Part shown: positions 37,596 through 54,105 of the stretch, piece after piece
How positions within the stretch are numbered: position 1 is the stretch's first letter
Layout of the letters: each line of letters begins with the position of its first letter
Source: Azolla pinnata
Lineage: Eukaryota; Streptophyta; Polypodiopsida; Salviniales; Salviniaceae
Direction: 5' to 3'
DNA length: 64,000 nt
NCBI GenBank assembly: GCA_037176905.1
Contig: JBBBWG010028311.1
Coordinates: forward strand, 38,060 to 102,059
Notes under the pieces: model-generated
Told to the model about the DNA's origin: nothing
Database searches by the model: none
The model's input: the letters and a program-made list of their open reading frames with translations, nothing else
Program-made: the position numbers and the translations under genes

Positions 37596-38445
37596 TTAAA
37601 ATAAAAGGGAAAATTAACAACGCCCGGCCAGAACTAGAAATTCTAAAATTAACGCCTGGTTTTTTTAAAGTTTAACGCGCTTTTTAACTATTTAACCTCC
37701 CAAATCAATCAATTATACGAGTTCAGTTAACATCAAATTAAGGGATCGGTTAACGCTAAATTATTTACTTGATTCACATGGAATTAATCCGTTAACCGAT
37801 TCATTTAGATTCAGATATTACTAACTTTTGTTGACCGAATGTTAGATTAGAATCAATTAGTGGGAAGAAGTTAGGAATAGAATCGATTCACGTTATACTA
37901 GCGGAATTTAATTGGGTGTTAATTTTTAGTGGAATAGAAGATTGTGCGTTAATTTGTATATTCTGATTTGGGTAGGCATTAAAATGTAATTTATAATTTT
38001 GTTAGGTGTTTTTTTTTTGTGATTTCCCCTTTAATCAATTGCATTTCAATGCTTGCAACTAAACTAGAAATTACAAATTAATGCTTAGTTTTAAAATTTA
38101 ATGCAATTAATCAATTAACACTAGATCAATTTATCGCAAGTTCAATTAACATCAAATTAAGGAATTTATTAACGCTCAACATGTTAATCAATTAATTAGA
38201 TTCTAAAAATTAGTAACTTTCGTTAATCAAATATAGTTAGGGAATCGATTAGGATAAACAAATAAGGAAACAATCATGAATGAAATCAATCAACGTTATG
38301 CTAGAGGAATTACATTGGGTGTTAATTTGTAGTGGAAGATAAGAGCATGCGTTATTTTGATCTGTAGTTTTTTTTTTAGCAGACGTTAAAATGTAATTTA
38401 ATAATTTTGTTAGGTATTTTTTGGTAATCCTCCCTAAAATGAAAA
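37596..38445. repeat. Diverged two-copy direct repeat (~430 bp each)
   Basis: Copy 1 (about 37596-38030) and copy 2 (about 38035-38445) share, in order, actagaaatt, gagttcaattaacatcaaatta, ttaacgct, ttaatc, ttagattc, cgttata/atgctag, ggaat, ttgggtgttaatt, tagtggaa, gttaaaatgtaattta and aattttgttaggt. Neither contains a coding frame. They may be decayed units of a larger satellite or an old mobile element of unknown type. Confidence 0.8.
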
Positions 38446-38486
38446 TGCTTGCCCCTTCAAATGGCATGAGATCCGTTTCACGCAAG

Positions 38487-38598
38487 GTGTAAACCCTAAA
38501 CCCTGCAAATCCTAAACTCTGTCATCCCTAAACCCTAATCCCGACAAACCCTAATATTGTGTAAACCCTAAACCCTTAAACCCTAAAACTTAAGCGCC
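38487..38598. repeat. Degenerate telomere-like block (CCCTAAA)
   Basis: Interrupted copies of ccctaaacc and caaaccctaa, C-rich on the + strand. They grade directly into the next repeat, which itself carries another ccctaaacccta at about 38740. Confidence 0.8.
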
Positions 38599-38599
38599 G

Positions 38600-38950
38600 A
38601 GATCCTTTTATTGACTCAAAGGCAGGTGTGAAAAGGATCTTGGCGCGTAAGGGCTAACATCTATCTCACACTGGCCTTGAGGTTGGAGATCTGTTTCACA
38701 CGGGCCTTACGGCCTGAGATGCATTTCACACCAAGCCCAACCCTAAACCCTATAAATCATAAGCCCGAAACCTTGAAGCGCCGAGATCCCATTCGCACTT
38801 GTGATTATGGCCTAAGATCCCTTTCACACTGCCATCTTAAGGCTTGAGAGAGATCTTGCTCTCATGGGCAGCTCACCATGGCCTTTGCCCCATTCCGGGT
38901 TTTCAGGGCCTGGGATCCCTTTCGCACCGGTCCCTGAGATCTCGTTGTAT
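38600..38950. repeat. Degenerate ~45-50-bp repeat (gagatccctttcacac core)
   Basis: The core gagatc-ctttcacac-ggcctta-ggc recurs about seven times, with some copies partly inverted (aaggatcttggcg against gccgagatcctttt at 38595-38645, which could form a hairpin). Confidence 0.65.
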
Positions 38951-39274
38951 GGATATTGTTGCAAAAAAACTCAAGGATGGCCATGTTACGATCCCGCTGA
39001 CCATAATCTCTGGGGCTCTCTCTGCTGCCCGACTTGCCAAGTTTAACACGCCGAATGAAACTCGCAGATTGCTTTTCCCAATTTCCTTGAATAAAGCCTC
39101 GAGCAAAAGAGGCTCTTAGACGAGACAATTATTTGCCAAATTGATGCAAAGCTCTTGGACACTGCTGCTAGAACATTGAGAAAGCCGAGAATCGCAAATA
39201 TGGATCTTTACATATATATACTGAGAATCACGAGATTAAAGGTAGAAAACTATGTCCTAGACCAAAGATTGGGC

Positions 39275-39765
39275 ACATTTGAATCACAATTTCACTGAAA
39301 TTGGACCCACTTCAATCACGATTTTAATTACAAAACACGAATTGAACCCATTTTAATCACAAATTCAATTACAGAACATGGATTGGACCCATTTCAATCA
39401 AAATTTCAATTACAAAACCCAAATCGGACCCATTTCAATCACATTTTCGATTACAAAACACAAAATGGATCCATTTCAATTACAATCTCAATCACAGAAC
39501 ACAAATTGGACCCATTTCAATTACATATTCAATTACAGAACACAAATATGATCCATTTCAATTACTATCTCAATTTACAAAGCACAAATTAAACCCATTT
39601 GAATTACAACGACAACTACAAAATACGAATTGAAGCCACCTCAACTTCAATCTCAATTACGAACACGAATTCGACCCATTTGATTTACGATTTCATTTCC
39701 AAAAACGGGAATCGGACCTAGTCAATTACAATCTCAGTTACGGAAACACAAATTGGATCCGGTTC
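39275..39765. repeat. 41-bp tandem array upstream of the CDPK gene
   Basis: About twelve copies of a 41-base unit, approximately acccatttcaattacaat, ctcaattacaaaacacaaat, tgg. The open frame on the + strand (39383-39592) only reflects the repeat. It ends about 590 bp upstream of the CDPK start codon. Confidence 0.9.
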
Positions 39766-40351
39766 CCATCCATAAAAAAAATTGAAATGGTTTGAAATAG
39801 ATGGAAACCTCTTCTCTGCCCATGGTTTCTCTGATACGCCATAGCTTCAGTCATGGGGCAAGATCATTCTTTTCTTCACCGCGACCCTGATGATGCCAAA
39901 GGTATGCTCTGTTCTCTTCTTTTCCACATGCCGTCTGTTCTTCTTGCTGCATTCGCAAGCCATGCTTGGCTCCATAGCTCCTCCTTGCAAGTAAGTGTAA
40001 CACTTTCTTTCCCCCTCCATTGTTTTTGCTGTGTGTGCTCTGTGTTTGTGTTTCTTTGTATGTACACTCGTACACACGTTCTGAAACATGGAGTAAGCTG
40101 TGCAGAGAAGTCGTTTTGAACTCGTGCTTGGGAAAAGGAGCCCGGTTCTGTTTGCTTTTCTCTACACTTCCAGTTTTTTTCCTCCATTTTGATGGGCATT
40201 CAGTCCATTACAATGCATCTTGTTACGTCCATGGCAATGGGTTCTGGTGGTTCATACATAGGCCTGGAACTTCTGAAGCTTTTCCATTGAAGGAGACATC
40301 AAAGCCAGGCGTAGTGTTTGTTTGTTTTACTGATTTCATCATTTTTGTTGC

Positions 40352-43951
<3,600 letters not shown>

Positions 43952-44052
43952 AGAGCTCGAGACGGCAAGGACTAGAAAAGAAACAGCTTGAATGCACTCT
44001 GCTTGAATGGATTTACCGTAGATAGTATACATACTCGTGTATACAAGACACA

Positions 44053-44110
44053 CCTACCTACCTACATACATACATACATACATACATACATACGTATGTA
44101 CGTACGTATT
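44053..44110. repeat. CTAC/CATA tetranucleotide microsatellite
   Basis: Three ctac units, seven catac-type units and a self-complementary gtatgtacgtacgtat end, about 100 bp after the CDPK stop codon. It is probably in the 3' UTR. Confidence 0.9.
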
Positions 44111-44899
44111 CTTTCCATCTTACCTGTTATGTATACATAAGATACACACACATGGAAGGAAAGCCACGGATTGGACAGTGAGCGTCTTTGGTTTCATGTA
44201 AGTCTATTCCAAGATCAGTGATGCTGAATAATAATAACAGCATAGGATAGGTGATGTGGCTCAATTTCAATTTGTTGCTTTGCACCATGATTCGATTTCA
44301 TTGCCTTCTCTGGTCTTTTACTATGATGCATAAATTTGTCATATGCATATGTATTTTGTCGGAAATGTTGAAGAGAAACAACATACATTCTGGGTAGTTA
44401 TTAGTTAATTATACATTTCCATCCCATCAACTCGGAGATTTGTAGGGATTGGGAGAGTAAACCATGTAAGTTTCCATCAAATAGAGGTTACTCGAAAGAA
44501 ATTTCCACCTGTAGATAACTTACTATGGAATATTGAGAAGACTACAACGAGATATTTGTCCCGTATAACAATTGATCAAGGCTTTAGAATTGCCAAGGTA
44601 TCTCTTCAACTATGTTAGAATGGAGCGATTCTAACTCTAATGATGATGAGTTAGAATGGAGTCTTATAATGCGTTTTTATTAGAACAGAATATTGAAAGT
44701 TTGGATAGCATTTTTATTAGAATAATGTGTTATCGAATTCATTTTACATGTATATTTCGGTAGAACAAGAGCATGGATTTCGAACCTCGAATGGACGTTT
44801 CATAAACTATTGACATCTTTTCCATGAATTCGTGACAAGCAGCTACGAGACATGCACAATGGGACAGACAGCTCAGGGGTTGACGAATTCAAGCATGAG
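44111..44899. other. Intergenic, no gene seen
   Basis: AT-rich sequence after the CDPK gene. Short repeated phrases such as tttttattagaa-aga occur near 44660-44730. No coding or RNA signal is recognised. Confidence 0.45.
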
Positions 44900-45720
44900 G
44901 CAGCTCCAGAGGCAATCAAGGCTTAATTCCAGTTGCAACTGATCCAAAGAATCAAACTTCTTAACATACAACCTAGTTCCAACTTATCTAAGAGAGAACC
45001 ATACTTCTTAGCTTAAAACCTAATTCCAATTGAATCAAACACCTTAACATAAAACCCAATATTCCGACTGATCTAGACAATCAGACTTCTTGACATAAAA
45101 CCTAGCTTTGACTAATCCAAGAGAGAGCCAGACTTCTTAGCATAAAATCCAGTTCTAGAGAGAATCAAACATCTTAACATAAAACCCAATGGCGGCTGAT
45201 CGAGAGAGAATCAAACTTCTTAACATAAAACCCAGTTCTGGATGATCCAGAGAGAATTTGACATCTTAACATAAAACCCAGTTCTGGCTGATCCAGAGAG
45301 GATCAACCTTCTTAACACAAAAACCCAGTTCGGGCTAATCCAGAGAGAATTTGACATCTTAACATAAAACCCGGTTCTGACTGATCCAAAGAGGATCAAC
45401 CTTCTTAACATAAAACCCAGTTTGGGATGATCCAGAAAGAATCAGAAATCTTAACATAAAACTCCAGCTTTGACTGATCCAGAGAGAATCAACCTTCTTA
45501 AAATAAAACCCAGTACTGGCTGATCTAGAGACAATCCTACATGTTAACACAAAAACCTAGTTTTGGCTGATCCTATGAGAATCGGGCGTCTCAACCCAAA
45601 ACCCCAGTTTGGGTTGATCCAAAGAGAATTAGACACCTTAACACAAAACCCAATTCGGACGGATTCTCAGAGAATCAGACTTGTGAACATTAAAACCCTA
45701 AGTTCTGGGATCATCCAGAT
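44900..45720. repeat. ~45-bp tandem array, about 17 copies
   Basis: The unit is approximately cttaacataaaacccagtt, ctggctgatccagagag, aatca-act. It is best preserved at about 45190-45500. It abuts the telomere-like block and together they fill the 1.3 kb upstream of MSH3. Confidence 0.92.
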
Positions 45721-45727
45721 TCCAGAC

Positions 45728-46092
45728 AGTTTTTCCCTAAACCCTAAACCCTAAACCCTAAACCCCATAAACCCTAAACCCTAAACCCCATAAACCCTAA
45801 ACCCTAAACCCCATAAACCCTAAAACCTAAACTCTAAACACCCCTAAACCCTAAACCCTAAACCCCTAACCCCTAAACCCTAAATCCCTAAACCCTCAAC
45901 CCTCCTAAACCCTAAACCCTAAACCCTAAACCCTAAACCCTAAACCCTCCTAAACCCTAAACCCTCCTAAACCCTAAACCCTCCTAAACCCTAAACCCTC
46001 CTAAACCCTAAACCCCTAAACCCTAAACCCTCCTAAACCCTAAACCCTAAACCCTCCTAAACCCTAAACCCTAAACCCTAAACCCTAAACCC
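45728..46092. repeat. Interstitial telomere-like array (CCCTAAA)n upstream of MSH3
   Basis: About 365 bp of CCCTAAA with CCTCCTAAA and CCCCATAAA variants, C-rich on the + strand. It ends about 94 bp before the MSH3 start codon, so it almost certainly contains or touches the core promoter. The variants occur in higher-order pairs (ccctaaaccctcctaaa), showing local amplification rather than a fresh telomere addition. Confidence 0.96.
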
Positions 46093-46185
46093 AGAATCCG
46101 CTGCTCTTGTTCCTTCTTCTCTCTCACATGACGCCTTGATGTTCCATCAGTTTGGCGCCAAAAATTTGGGTCCCGCGAAATCGAT

Positions 46186-49100
46186 ATGGCTATGGCGACC
46201 AAGGAGAAGCAGCAGCAGCAGCGACAGCGACAGCAGGTCATCTCCCGCTTCTTCTCCCCCAAGCCTCCCGCCCAGGTACGCTCCGCCGCCATATCCTCCA
46301 AACCTCCTCCCCCTTCCGCACGCGGTGATGCGGCGTGCGAGCTCCCTTCTCCATCTCCCGCTAAGCAGAGAAACGGCGAAGCGAGCCTCCCCAGGCTTCG
46401 GAAACGGCCTCTTCGTAACGGTAGAACTGCAGCGGGAAAGGAAGCGGAACAAGGAGATGGAGAAGAGGAGGAGGAGGAGAAGGAAGAAGAAGATGATGAT
46501 GATGGTGAAGAAATCGAAGAAGAAAGAAAGCGTTCAGGACAAGGGAACCTTGGTTGTAGTAGCATCGATGAAGGCAAGGAGACCTATGAAAGGAAGAGGA
46601 GGAGAGAAGATAATTCGTCAAACGCATCGTCGCTCATGGTGGCTGAGATTCTCTTGCCAAATCACACGGAAGGAAACGGCTTAACCTCATTCCATGCATC
46701 TAAAGCGTCAGGTAAACCTCACGACGATCTTGCAGACAGATCATCGTTAGATCTGGCTCGTCACCGTAAATTCGTCGAGAAACTCCTGGTTTCCATGGAT
46801 AGCGAGCCTTTGCAAGGATCGAGGCCTTCAAACAAGCTTCCCCCAAAGGATCAACAGTATACCCCGCTGGAGCAACAAGTTATCGAGTTGAAAGCAAAAC
46901 ACAAAGGTATCCTTCTCATGGTAGAAGTAGGCTACAAGTACAGAATGTTTGGAGAAGATGCTGAGGTTGCTGCTAGGGTGTTGGGAGTCTTTGCATACAA
47001 TGACCACAATTTCATCACTGCCAGCATTCCGACCTTCCGACTGCATGTTCATGTGAGGAGGCTTGTAGAGGCCGGATATAAGGTAGGGGTGGTGAAGCAG
47101 ACCGAAACAGCTGCTATCAAAGCACATGGTGGGAATAAGGTTGGTCCATTCACAAGGGGCTTATCTGCATTATATAGCCGTGCTACCCTCGAGGCTGCAA
47201 CCGACCTTGGTGGTGATTCTTCAACAGAAAACAGTAGAGCTAGCAATTACCTCATGTGTGTTGCTGAAAAGATGGAAGGTTCAAAACCTGTGAAGCAAGA
47301 GGTGAAGCACAATGTAGGTGTTGATCCGAAATCGGTTTCAAAAGGAGCTTATGACAGCACTATTGGGGTTGTTGCAGTGGAAACTGCTACTGGTGATGTC
47401 ATGTTTGGACAGTTTAACGATACGGTGACTCGGACTGAGCTGGAGGCCCATCTTCTCGCCTGCTCTCCTGCAGAGATTCTTCTCGCTTCGCCATTGATGT
47501 CTTCGACAGAGAAGGTAGTTGAAATGCTTGGCTTATATAAGAGCGCACTATTGGTCTGGATTGTTAAACTTGATATGCACTGTTGCTAGGATGTAGCTAG
47601 GGTTTTCCATATCCAGTAGAGACAGATTTGATACATCTGGACTGAAAAGGAAAAGCTGTATACAGGCTCAAAAACATTTTTTTTTTCTAGATGATATGTA
47701 AGATTTTTGGATTGTGGGACATCAAATGAGGTTGCATGTCAATAGATTACACCATTGTAAGCTATGATGTACTAATGATACATCATATACATATGGTTTG
47801 CTCTCAAGAGAACATTCAATAATTTTGTAATTCTTTACAAAGGGGATGAATTGCGTTCATGGCCTGTAAAAAAGCACATGACAACCAAGAAAGACACAAA
47901 TCCTCAGAGGTAAAACCATCCACAAAATAAAGAGGAGGCTTCCTGTGATAATGCCATTCTTGACCTACCTGTTATATGTGACATTGAAAATTCGTACCTT
48001 GGCTGCACAACTGCATGAAAACAATATTTTATCATTGGACTGATCAGACGAGCAAATTAATTTTGGTCTACTTGTTTGAACTTGTAGCTTGTTCTGGAGT
48101 TCACTGGACAACCCACAAATGCACGAATAGAGAGAATTCCTCGCGATTCTTTGGGTAGTGCAGCAATGTCAGAGGTCCTTGAGTTTTATCAGGGCAAGGA
48201 AAATAGTAAACCAGAGGATCAAAAATCTGATGGCTGTCAAAACGAAGGAAGATTTGATGAAGGCATAGAAGTAAGTCACATAAGTTGGGACATTGGAAGC
48301 TAGTTATTGAAAAGATTATAGTTGTATATTTTCATTTTTGTCACATTAGATAGTGTTCTGGACTTTGTTTGACAGGCAATCTTGGCTATGCCAGACCTAG
48401 TGATTCAGGCTCTTGCTTTGGCCTTAAGGTACTTGTCACAGTTTGGTTTAGAGAGAATCCTTCGGCTTGGGGCAACGTTTCGGCCTTTTGCGAGTTCTTC
48501 GGAAATGAGCCTCTCATCTAATACATTACAACAACTAGAGGTATGGTGCCAAGTTTGATAGACAAAAAATTGAGGAAATATTCTTCTGAAAGGTTCCAAA
48601 ATAAGAAAGAGGAACATTTAATCTAGCGGCGTGACTGATGCAGATATTGCAAAACAATGCAGATGGAACTTCGAAGGGATCATTGCTGTGGTTAATGGAT
48701 CATACAAATACAGCCTTTGGTGGACGGTTGCTGCACCACTGGGTAACTTGTGAACACATGTGACTTTCTGGAGCATACAAGGATCTTATCTATTTTTTTG
48801 GATTTTCAGTTGATCCACCCGTTATGTGACCAATCACTCATATCCAATCGTCTCGATGCTGTGTCTGAAATTGTGGACACAATGGGAAGCGTTGCAGATA
48901 ATGAAAGTGAAGGTTCCTTTCCAGGTAGTCGGAGAGGTGGTGGTTCTCTCGGTTCTATGAGCAGAGGAAGTAACTCAAAAAGTATGCTTGGGGTGGTTTT
49001 GATGGCACTGAAAAAAGCTCCTGATATTGAGCGTGGGATTACGAGGATATTTCATGGTACAGCAAACCCCTCAGAGGTGAAATTTGGATTCTCCTCTAAA

Positions 49101-52100
49101 CCCTCTACATTTTTCATTCGTAATTAGGTGGTTAAAAGAAGACAAATCATCATACTATATTGTTCATGGATAGTGATTGTACATGAGATGTCATGGATGT
49201 ACTATTCACCATTTTTCTTTCATACATGCAGTTTATTTCTGTGATCCAAGCATTACTTACAGCAGTAACACAGTTGCAGCAGATCTGTCAAGAGAATGAT
49301 GATGGCATGGTTGAATATCATTCTGAAGGGAATGGAATATTCAAAGCTCCACTTTTAAAGAGATTGTTGGCAGCGGCATCATCGTCAGTTGTGAGGGAGC
49401 ATGCATCTAGATTGTTATCTTCCTTAAACAAAGAAGCGGCACATTGTGGAGATAAACACAATCTTTTTGTCTGTGGCTCTGGTAAATTTCCGATGGTATG
49501 TTTCTGAAGATCAGCAGAACAGTGTGCTTTAATTCAATTTATGCTTCTCAGAATATTGGTTTTATAGGTAGAAAAATGCAAAGCTGCAGTTGAATCAGCA
49601 GAACAGTGCCTAGTGTGTTTACTTCCTCAATATCGAAAGCTACTCAAAATGCCAAACTTGCAGTACCTGAGTGTATCTGGCACTACTCATTTGATTGAGG
49701 TACATAATTTTCCCTCATGTCGTTTGCCATCTTTCATTGCAATGACTAAAATACCTGACAAATTATCTCTCACTGTTGTTAAGGTGTCGATAAACCAACG
49801 TGTTCCACATGATTGGATTAAGGTTTGCAGTACAAAGAAGACAAATCGTTATCATACTCCAGATGTGTTACAAGCATTGGATGCCCTTGCACTTGCAAAA
49901 GAAGAACTCACTGTGGAGTGCAACAAAGCATGGGACTCTTTTCTTGCAGACTTCTCTATGTACTATATAGATTTCCGCTCCACTGTTCATGCTTTTGCAG
50001 CTCTGGATTGTCTCTATTCTCTTGCAATTGTTTCACGGAATCAGGTAATGCATCGAGTACTAAAGTCATTCCTTTTGTGCCATTTTCTAGTTTAAGAGCA
50101 TTTTCATGTTTACAATTGCAGGGATACACTCGGCCCACTTTTGTAGAACAAGATTCTGCACAGCTAATCATTGAAGGTGGTCGGCATCCTGTATGAATCC
50201 ATCTAAGCTTGTCCACTCATAGCAAATTCATTTCTGATCGTGCCATAAAAAACTGATATCCTTGAAACATTTGTCATCAATTTGGAATAGGTTCTCGAGG
50301 CTACGCTACAGGAGGGTTTTGTGCCCAATGACACATGTTTATATGCTGATGGTGAACACTGCCAGATCATCACCGGTCCAAATATGGGCGGCAAAAGTTG
50401 CTACATACGCCAAGTAGCCCTAATAGCTATAATGGCTCAGGTAATGCATAAGCAGAATCAATTGTGATGATTGATGGGATCTTTGAATTGAAATGATTGA
50501 CCTACAAGTTCTTGAGTAGGTTGGATCATACGTGCCTGCTATTTCTGTGAAACTTCGTGCATTTGATGCAATATATACAAGAATGGGCGCATCTGACAAC
50601 ATTCAACGTGGTTCAAGTACCTTTTTAGAAGAATTAAACGAAGCATCAATTATTCTTCGAAATGCGACCCCCTACTCTTTAGTGATCATGGATGAACTTG
50701 GTAGAGGAACCAGTACGCATGATGGTGTGGCGATTGCGTATGCAACTCTAAATTATCTACTGAAGGACATCAAGTGTCTCACATTATTTGTCACTCATTA
50801 TCCAAGACTCGCGGAATTAACAGAGAGGTACCCTCATGAGATGGGTGCATATCATGTTTCCTATTTGGTTGACAAGTCCTCTCTTTCGGAAGCCTCCGAA
50901 GTGATGTGCAAACAGTTCTCAGATAAAGATAATGGTGCCTCTACAACTACTAAAAGCTCTAATGGAGAGGATGAGAACTGTGATGCTGCACAGAAAATAA
51001 CTTTCCTTTACAAGCTGGTTAAAGGAATAGCCAGCAGAAGCTTTGGTTTGCATGTGGCAAGGCTTGCACAGGTACGTTTTTCTTTAATGGGTTATTATTA
51101 TAAACACTATACTTTGTTTCTGCCTTCTGAAGAGTCGGTATCTATTTTAGTATTGTCTGCAATTCCCCCCTTCTAGTCATAAGAAGACAGTGTATGGTTG
51201 CTGGAAATATATCATTTAATGTTAGGAGGATGTAAGGCAGCAGGATGGAGTCGTGAGGGGGATAAGCAGCCCAACACTGCAGAGAAATGATCTCTTCTAA
51301 AAGTGTTGGCACATCATTTGTGTCCCTAAACGATGCGGTGGCCAAAAGTCCCACGAGGTCTTGTGGGAAATGGCTTGGATCATACATCTTTAATTGGGCA
51401 TGGCTGCCAAATTATGAGTAGACCTCAGGTGGGCTTCTTTTTGGGATATTGTAACCGAAGGTGGATAAGAAGTGATTGGCATACTTATTGATAGAAACGC
51501 TTGAATAGGTTCATAGAGGTTGTACCTCATGCTTCAGATTAGCAATAGAAACCCCTGAGTATTCCCTCATACTCCTTAGGGTATTGGTCTGTGTCACAAA
51601 ACATGATTACAAATATGGATGATCTCACATTATCCATATTATAACAAAACTAAATTTTCTGGGTGTCTTAGAGGTCCATCACAATAACATTTAATGCATG
51701 GAGTCCAAAATTGGTTGACAAGAATGATGAAATGTGTCATGGGTCAGAGTACTAAAGATGGATAGATAGATTCTATTATTTTCAGGGGAGGCAGGACCCC
51801 CCCCCCCCCCCCAAAACAAAAACAGGTTCTCATGTAATAATTGTTTATAACGACTGTCGATGCCTAAGAACTTTACTAATAACTGATGCAATTAAGCGAG
51901 CTCACTGATTGAAAGAGAGATTCATGCAAGTGGTTGTGTAATGTGATGCGTGACTTACAGATTCCAGAGACATGTATAATGAAGGCATCAACCATGGCTG
52001 CAAGGTTAGAAAACGAAGTAAAATCACGTACGACAATGGCTAAAACGGGGTACACGCAAGGTGATGGCGATGATGATATAGAGAATGATGCGATCGAAGG

Positions 52101-52272
52101 AGGAGAGGGTGAGCATGTAGAGGATGATCTAGGCAGCAGATACAATGGCCTTGATGTTGCTAAGGTTGCAGACCTGTGCTCATCCATTCTTTCGGCCTTA
52201 TCATCTCCGAGGGAGGAACTTCTGCCAACTTTGAAGATGGCGCAGGCACGTGCCGCCAAGTGTCGGCTCTGA
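46186..52272 (+). CDS. MSH3: DNA mismatch repair protein MSH3
   Basis: Twelve exons: 46186-47514, 48088-48270, 48376-48540, 48644-48742, 48810-49076, 49232-49495, 49568-49699, 49784-50044, 50122-50190, 50291-50440, 50520-51071, 51961-52272; 3783 bases, 1260 residues. Every intron is phase 0. Residues 16-23 (QQVISRFF) match a PCNA-interacting box. A Lys/Glu/Asp-rich linker runs to about 220. The mismatch-binding domain starts near 225 (YTPLEQQV) with the MSH3-type [12 protein letters not shown] block in place of the MutS/MSH6 Phe-x-Glu motif, then [11 protein letters not shown]. The ATPase has GPNMGGKS (952-959), [12 protein letters not shown] (about 1031) and [11 protein letters not shown]. 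The C-terminus (exon 12) carries an acidic insert. In eukaryotes MSH2-MSH3 (MutS-beta) repairs insertion-deletion loops. It is longer than usual family members because of the linker and an insert near the lever domain (exon 5). The start follows the telomere-like array closely. Confidence 0.97.
51799..51813. repeat. Poly-C run in MSH3 intron 11
   Basis: About fifteen consecutive C followed by aaaacaaaaacagg, in the 889-bp intron between 51072 and 51960. It is a likely sequencing or polymerase slippage site. Confidence 0.85.
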
Positions 52273-53479
52273 AGCCCCCATTTTTTTGTATTTCTCAAAC
52301 TACTCACCGAGCGATGATGCTTGGTGAGCAAAATGATTATACGCTCTTTGATTTGATTCCACAGATTGTATATAGAGGACTTGTTTGCCTGGTAGATTGC
52401 CCCGTGATGGATCGGACATTGACAGCTATATATTTGAAGAGCTCAAAGCCGATCCTGGAACCCGAGAATGTAATTGCATCTGCGTTGTATACGTGGTATT
52501 GTTTACAAGCTGTTTTTAATCTGGCGGTGATCGATCTTTGTCGAATTTGGATTGCGAGGGTGTGAATTTAGGGGTGCTGGGCTCGGCTCGCAGTAGGATG
52601 ATTCATACCCTATTGTTTGAACTTCTTGTTTGTGTTGAGTGATGGGTCCATGAGATATGGTGCTAGCCCAGCACAGGCTTCAAGAAAAACAATCGATTTC
52701 TCGTGCATTTGGTTTGGGAATGATCTTGATTGATCAATAAACCCGGGTTTTGTATCCGATTGCCTCTTGATGACCTTTTCTTGGATCCATCCACTAGCTC
52801 GAGAAGTTTATTTTGGGGGCATTCTTGTTAGAATGGACTTCTCGAGTCAAACGACATCAAGAACAGAGTCAAGACGCAAAACCCAAATGTGAAAAAAGGA
52901 GAGGAAATACAGTGTTCGTCTCTCTACGTCTTTTGCTTCTTCAAGGCAATGGACATAACCGGTCTAGATCAGTGCAAACCAAAATCCATAACAAAGTTTG
53001 CAGCATGATACATATATTGTTAAAAAATGCTTATTCTATAGAATATCAAATACGTTTTGGAATACTCGGACGTATTTTGCATGTATTTAACGTTTTGAAA
53101 CTGCCATTTGTGTTTTAAAGCCGAATTTTTACAAATATCAAAAGTAATTTTTATTGGGGCTATTGTTTCGTCCTGGAAGTCGCTTTTTTTTTATAAACTT
53201 AAACTTAAAATTTTGATTCTCTACTCTTTAAGATTTTTATAAATTTACTGATGTCAAGAAGTGGATTATGAAAAATTTCAGCGATACGCAGGTCTAATGA
53301 ATCATAAATCTATACAACTATTCAACATACTCTGGCGTATTGAACCCACGTTTTACATATTGAACTCGTATATTTGATGTATCGATGTGGCGTGGACAAA
53401 ATGGTCAGACGCGATTCGAATCACACGCAAAGTAAGCGGAAGGCATCGAAGTGGGGCACAAAATGCAGATCACACATGA
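52273..53479. other. Intergenic, no gene seen
   Basis: This is the 3' flank of MSH3 and then AT-rich sequence. Frames of about 100 codons occur, but none has a recognisable domain. Confidence 0.45.
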
Positions 53480-54030
53480 ACACCGGACCTTATCTATAAC
53501 ATCCAAGATACTTTGTTTCTTTGTTTGTCCAGTGTTCTATGATATCGGGTAAGGGTTGCAAGGTTTTAGGGTTTTGGGGCTTTGGGGTATTAGGGTTTTA
53601 GGTTTAGGGCTTTCGGGAATTTATGGGTCTTAACGGTTAGGGTTAGGGTTAGGGTTTTCTAAGCTTCTGATTTTGTAGACCTTATCCATAACACCCAAGA
53701 TATTTGTTTCTGTGTTTGTTCAGGGTGCTCTATTCTGTGGGGTCAAGGTTTTAGGTTTAGGGTTTTTGGGGGTTTCAGGGTCTGAGGGTTAGGGTTTTCT
53801 TCTGATTTGTATGAACAACAGACCTTATTCATAACACCCAAGGGGTTTTTTTAGGGTTAGGGTTTTGACCTTATCCTTAACACCCAAGATATTTGTTTCT
53901 TTGTTTGTTCAGGGGTTCTATTCTACAGGGTCACAGGGTTTTAGGGTTAGGGTTTGTGGGGTTTGTGGGGTTTGAGGGGTTTTAGGGTTAGGGTTAGGGT
54001 TAGGGTTAGGGTTAGGGTTTCTTCTCATCT
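53480..54030. repeat. Compound repeat mixing a ~75-bp unit with telomere-like motifs
   Basis: The unit accttatccataacacccaa, gatatttgtttctttgtttgt, tcaggg-ttctattct begins near 53489, 53681, 53823 (shortened) and 53869. After each copy comes a run of gggttttagggttagggtt. The last telomere-like run (53975-54025) is almost pure TTAGGG/TTTAGGG. It ends about 80 bp before the S1-protein start. Confidence 0.85.
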
Positions 54031-54044
54031 GTTTTTTTTAGGGT

Positions 54045-54045
<1 letters not shown>

Positions 54046-54075
<30 letters not shown>

Positions 54076-54100
54076 TTCTTCTTCTTCTTCTTCTTCTTCA
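54046..54100. repeat. TTTC then TTC microsatellite in the leader of the S1 protein gene
   Basis: Seven TTTC units are followed by ten TTC units and caacag just before ATG 54106. The pyrimidine run ending in CAG resembles a splice acceptor, so an upstream non-coding exon is possible. Confidence 0.85.
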
Positions 54101-54105
54101 ACAGA

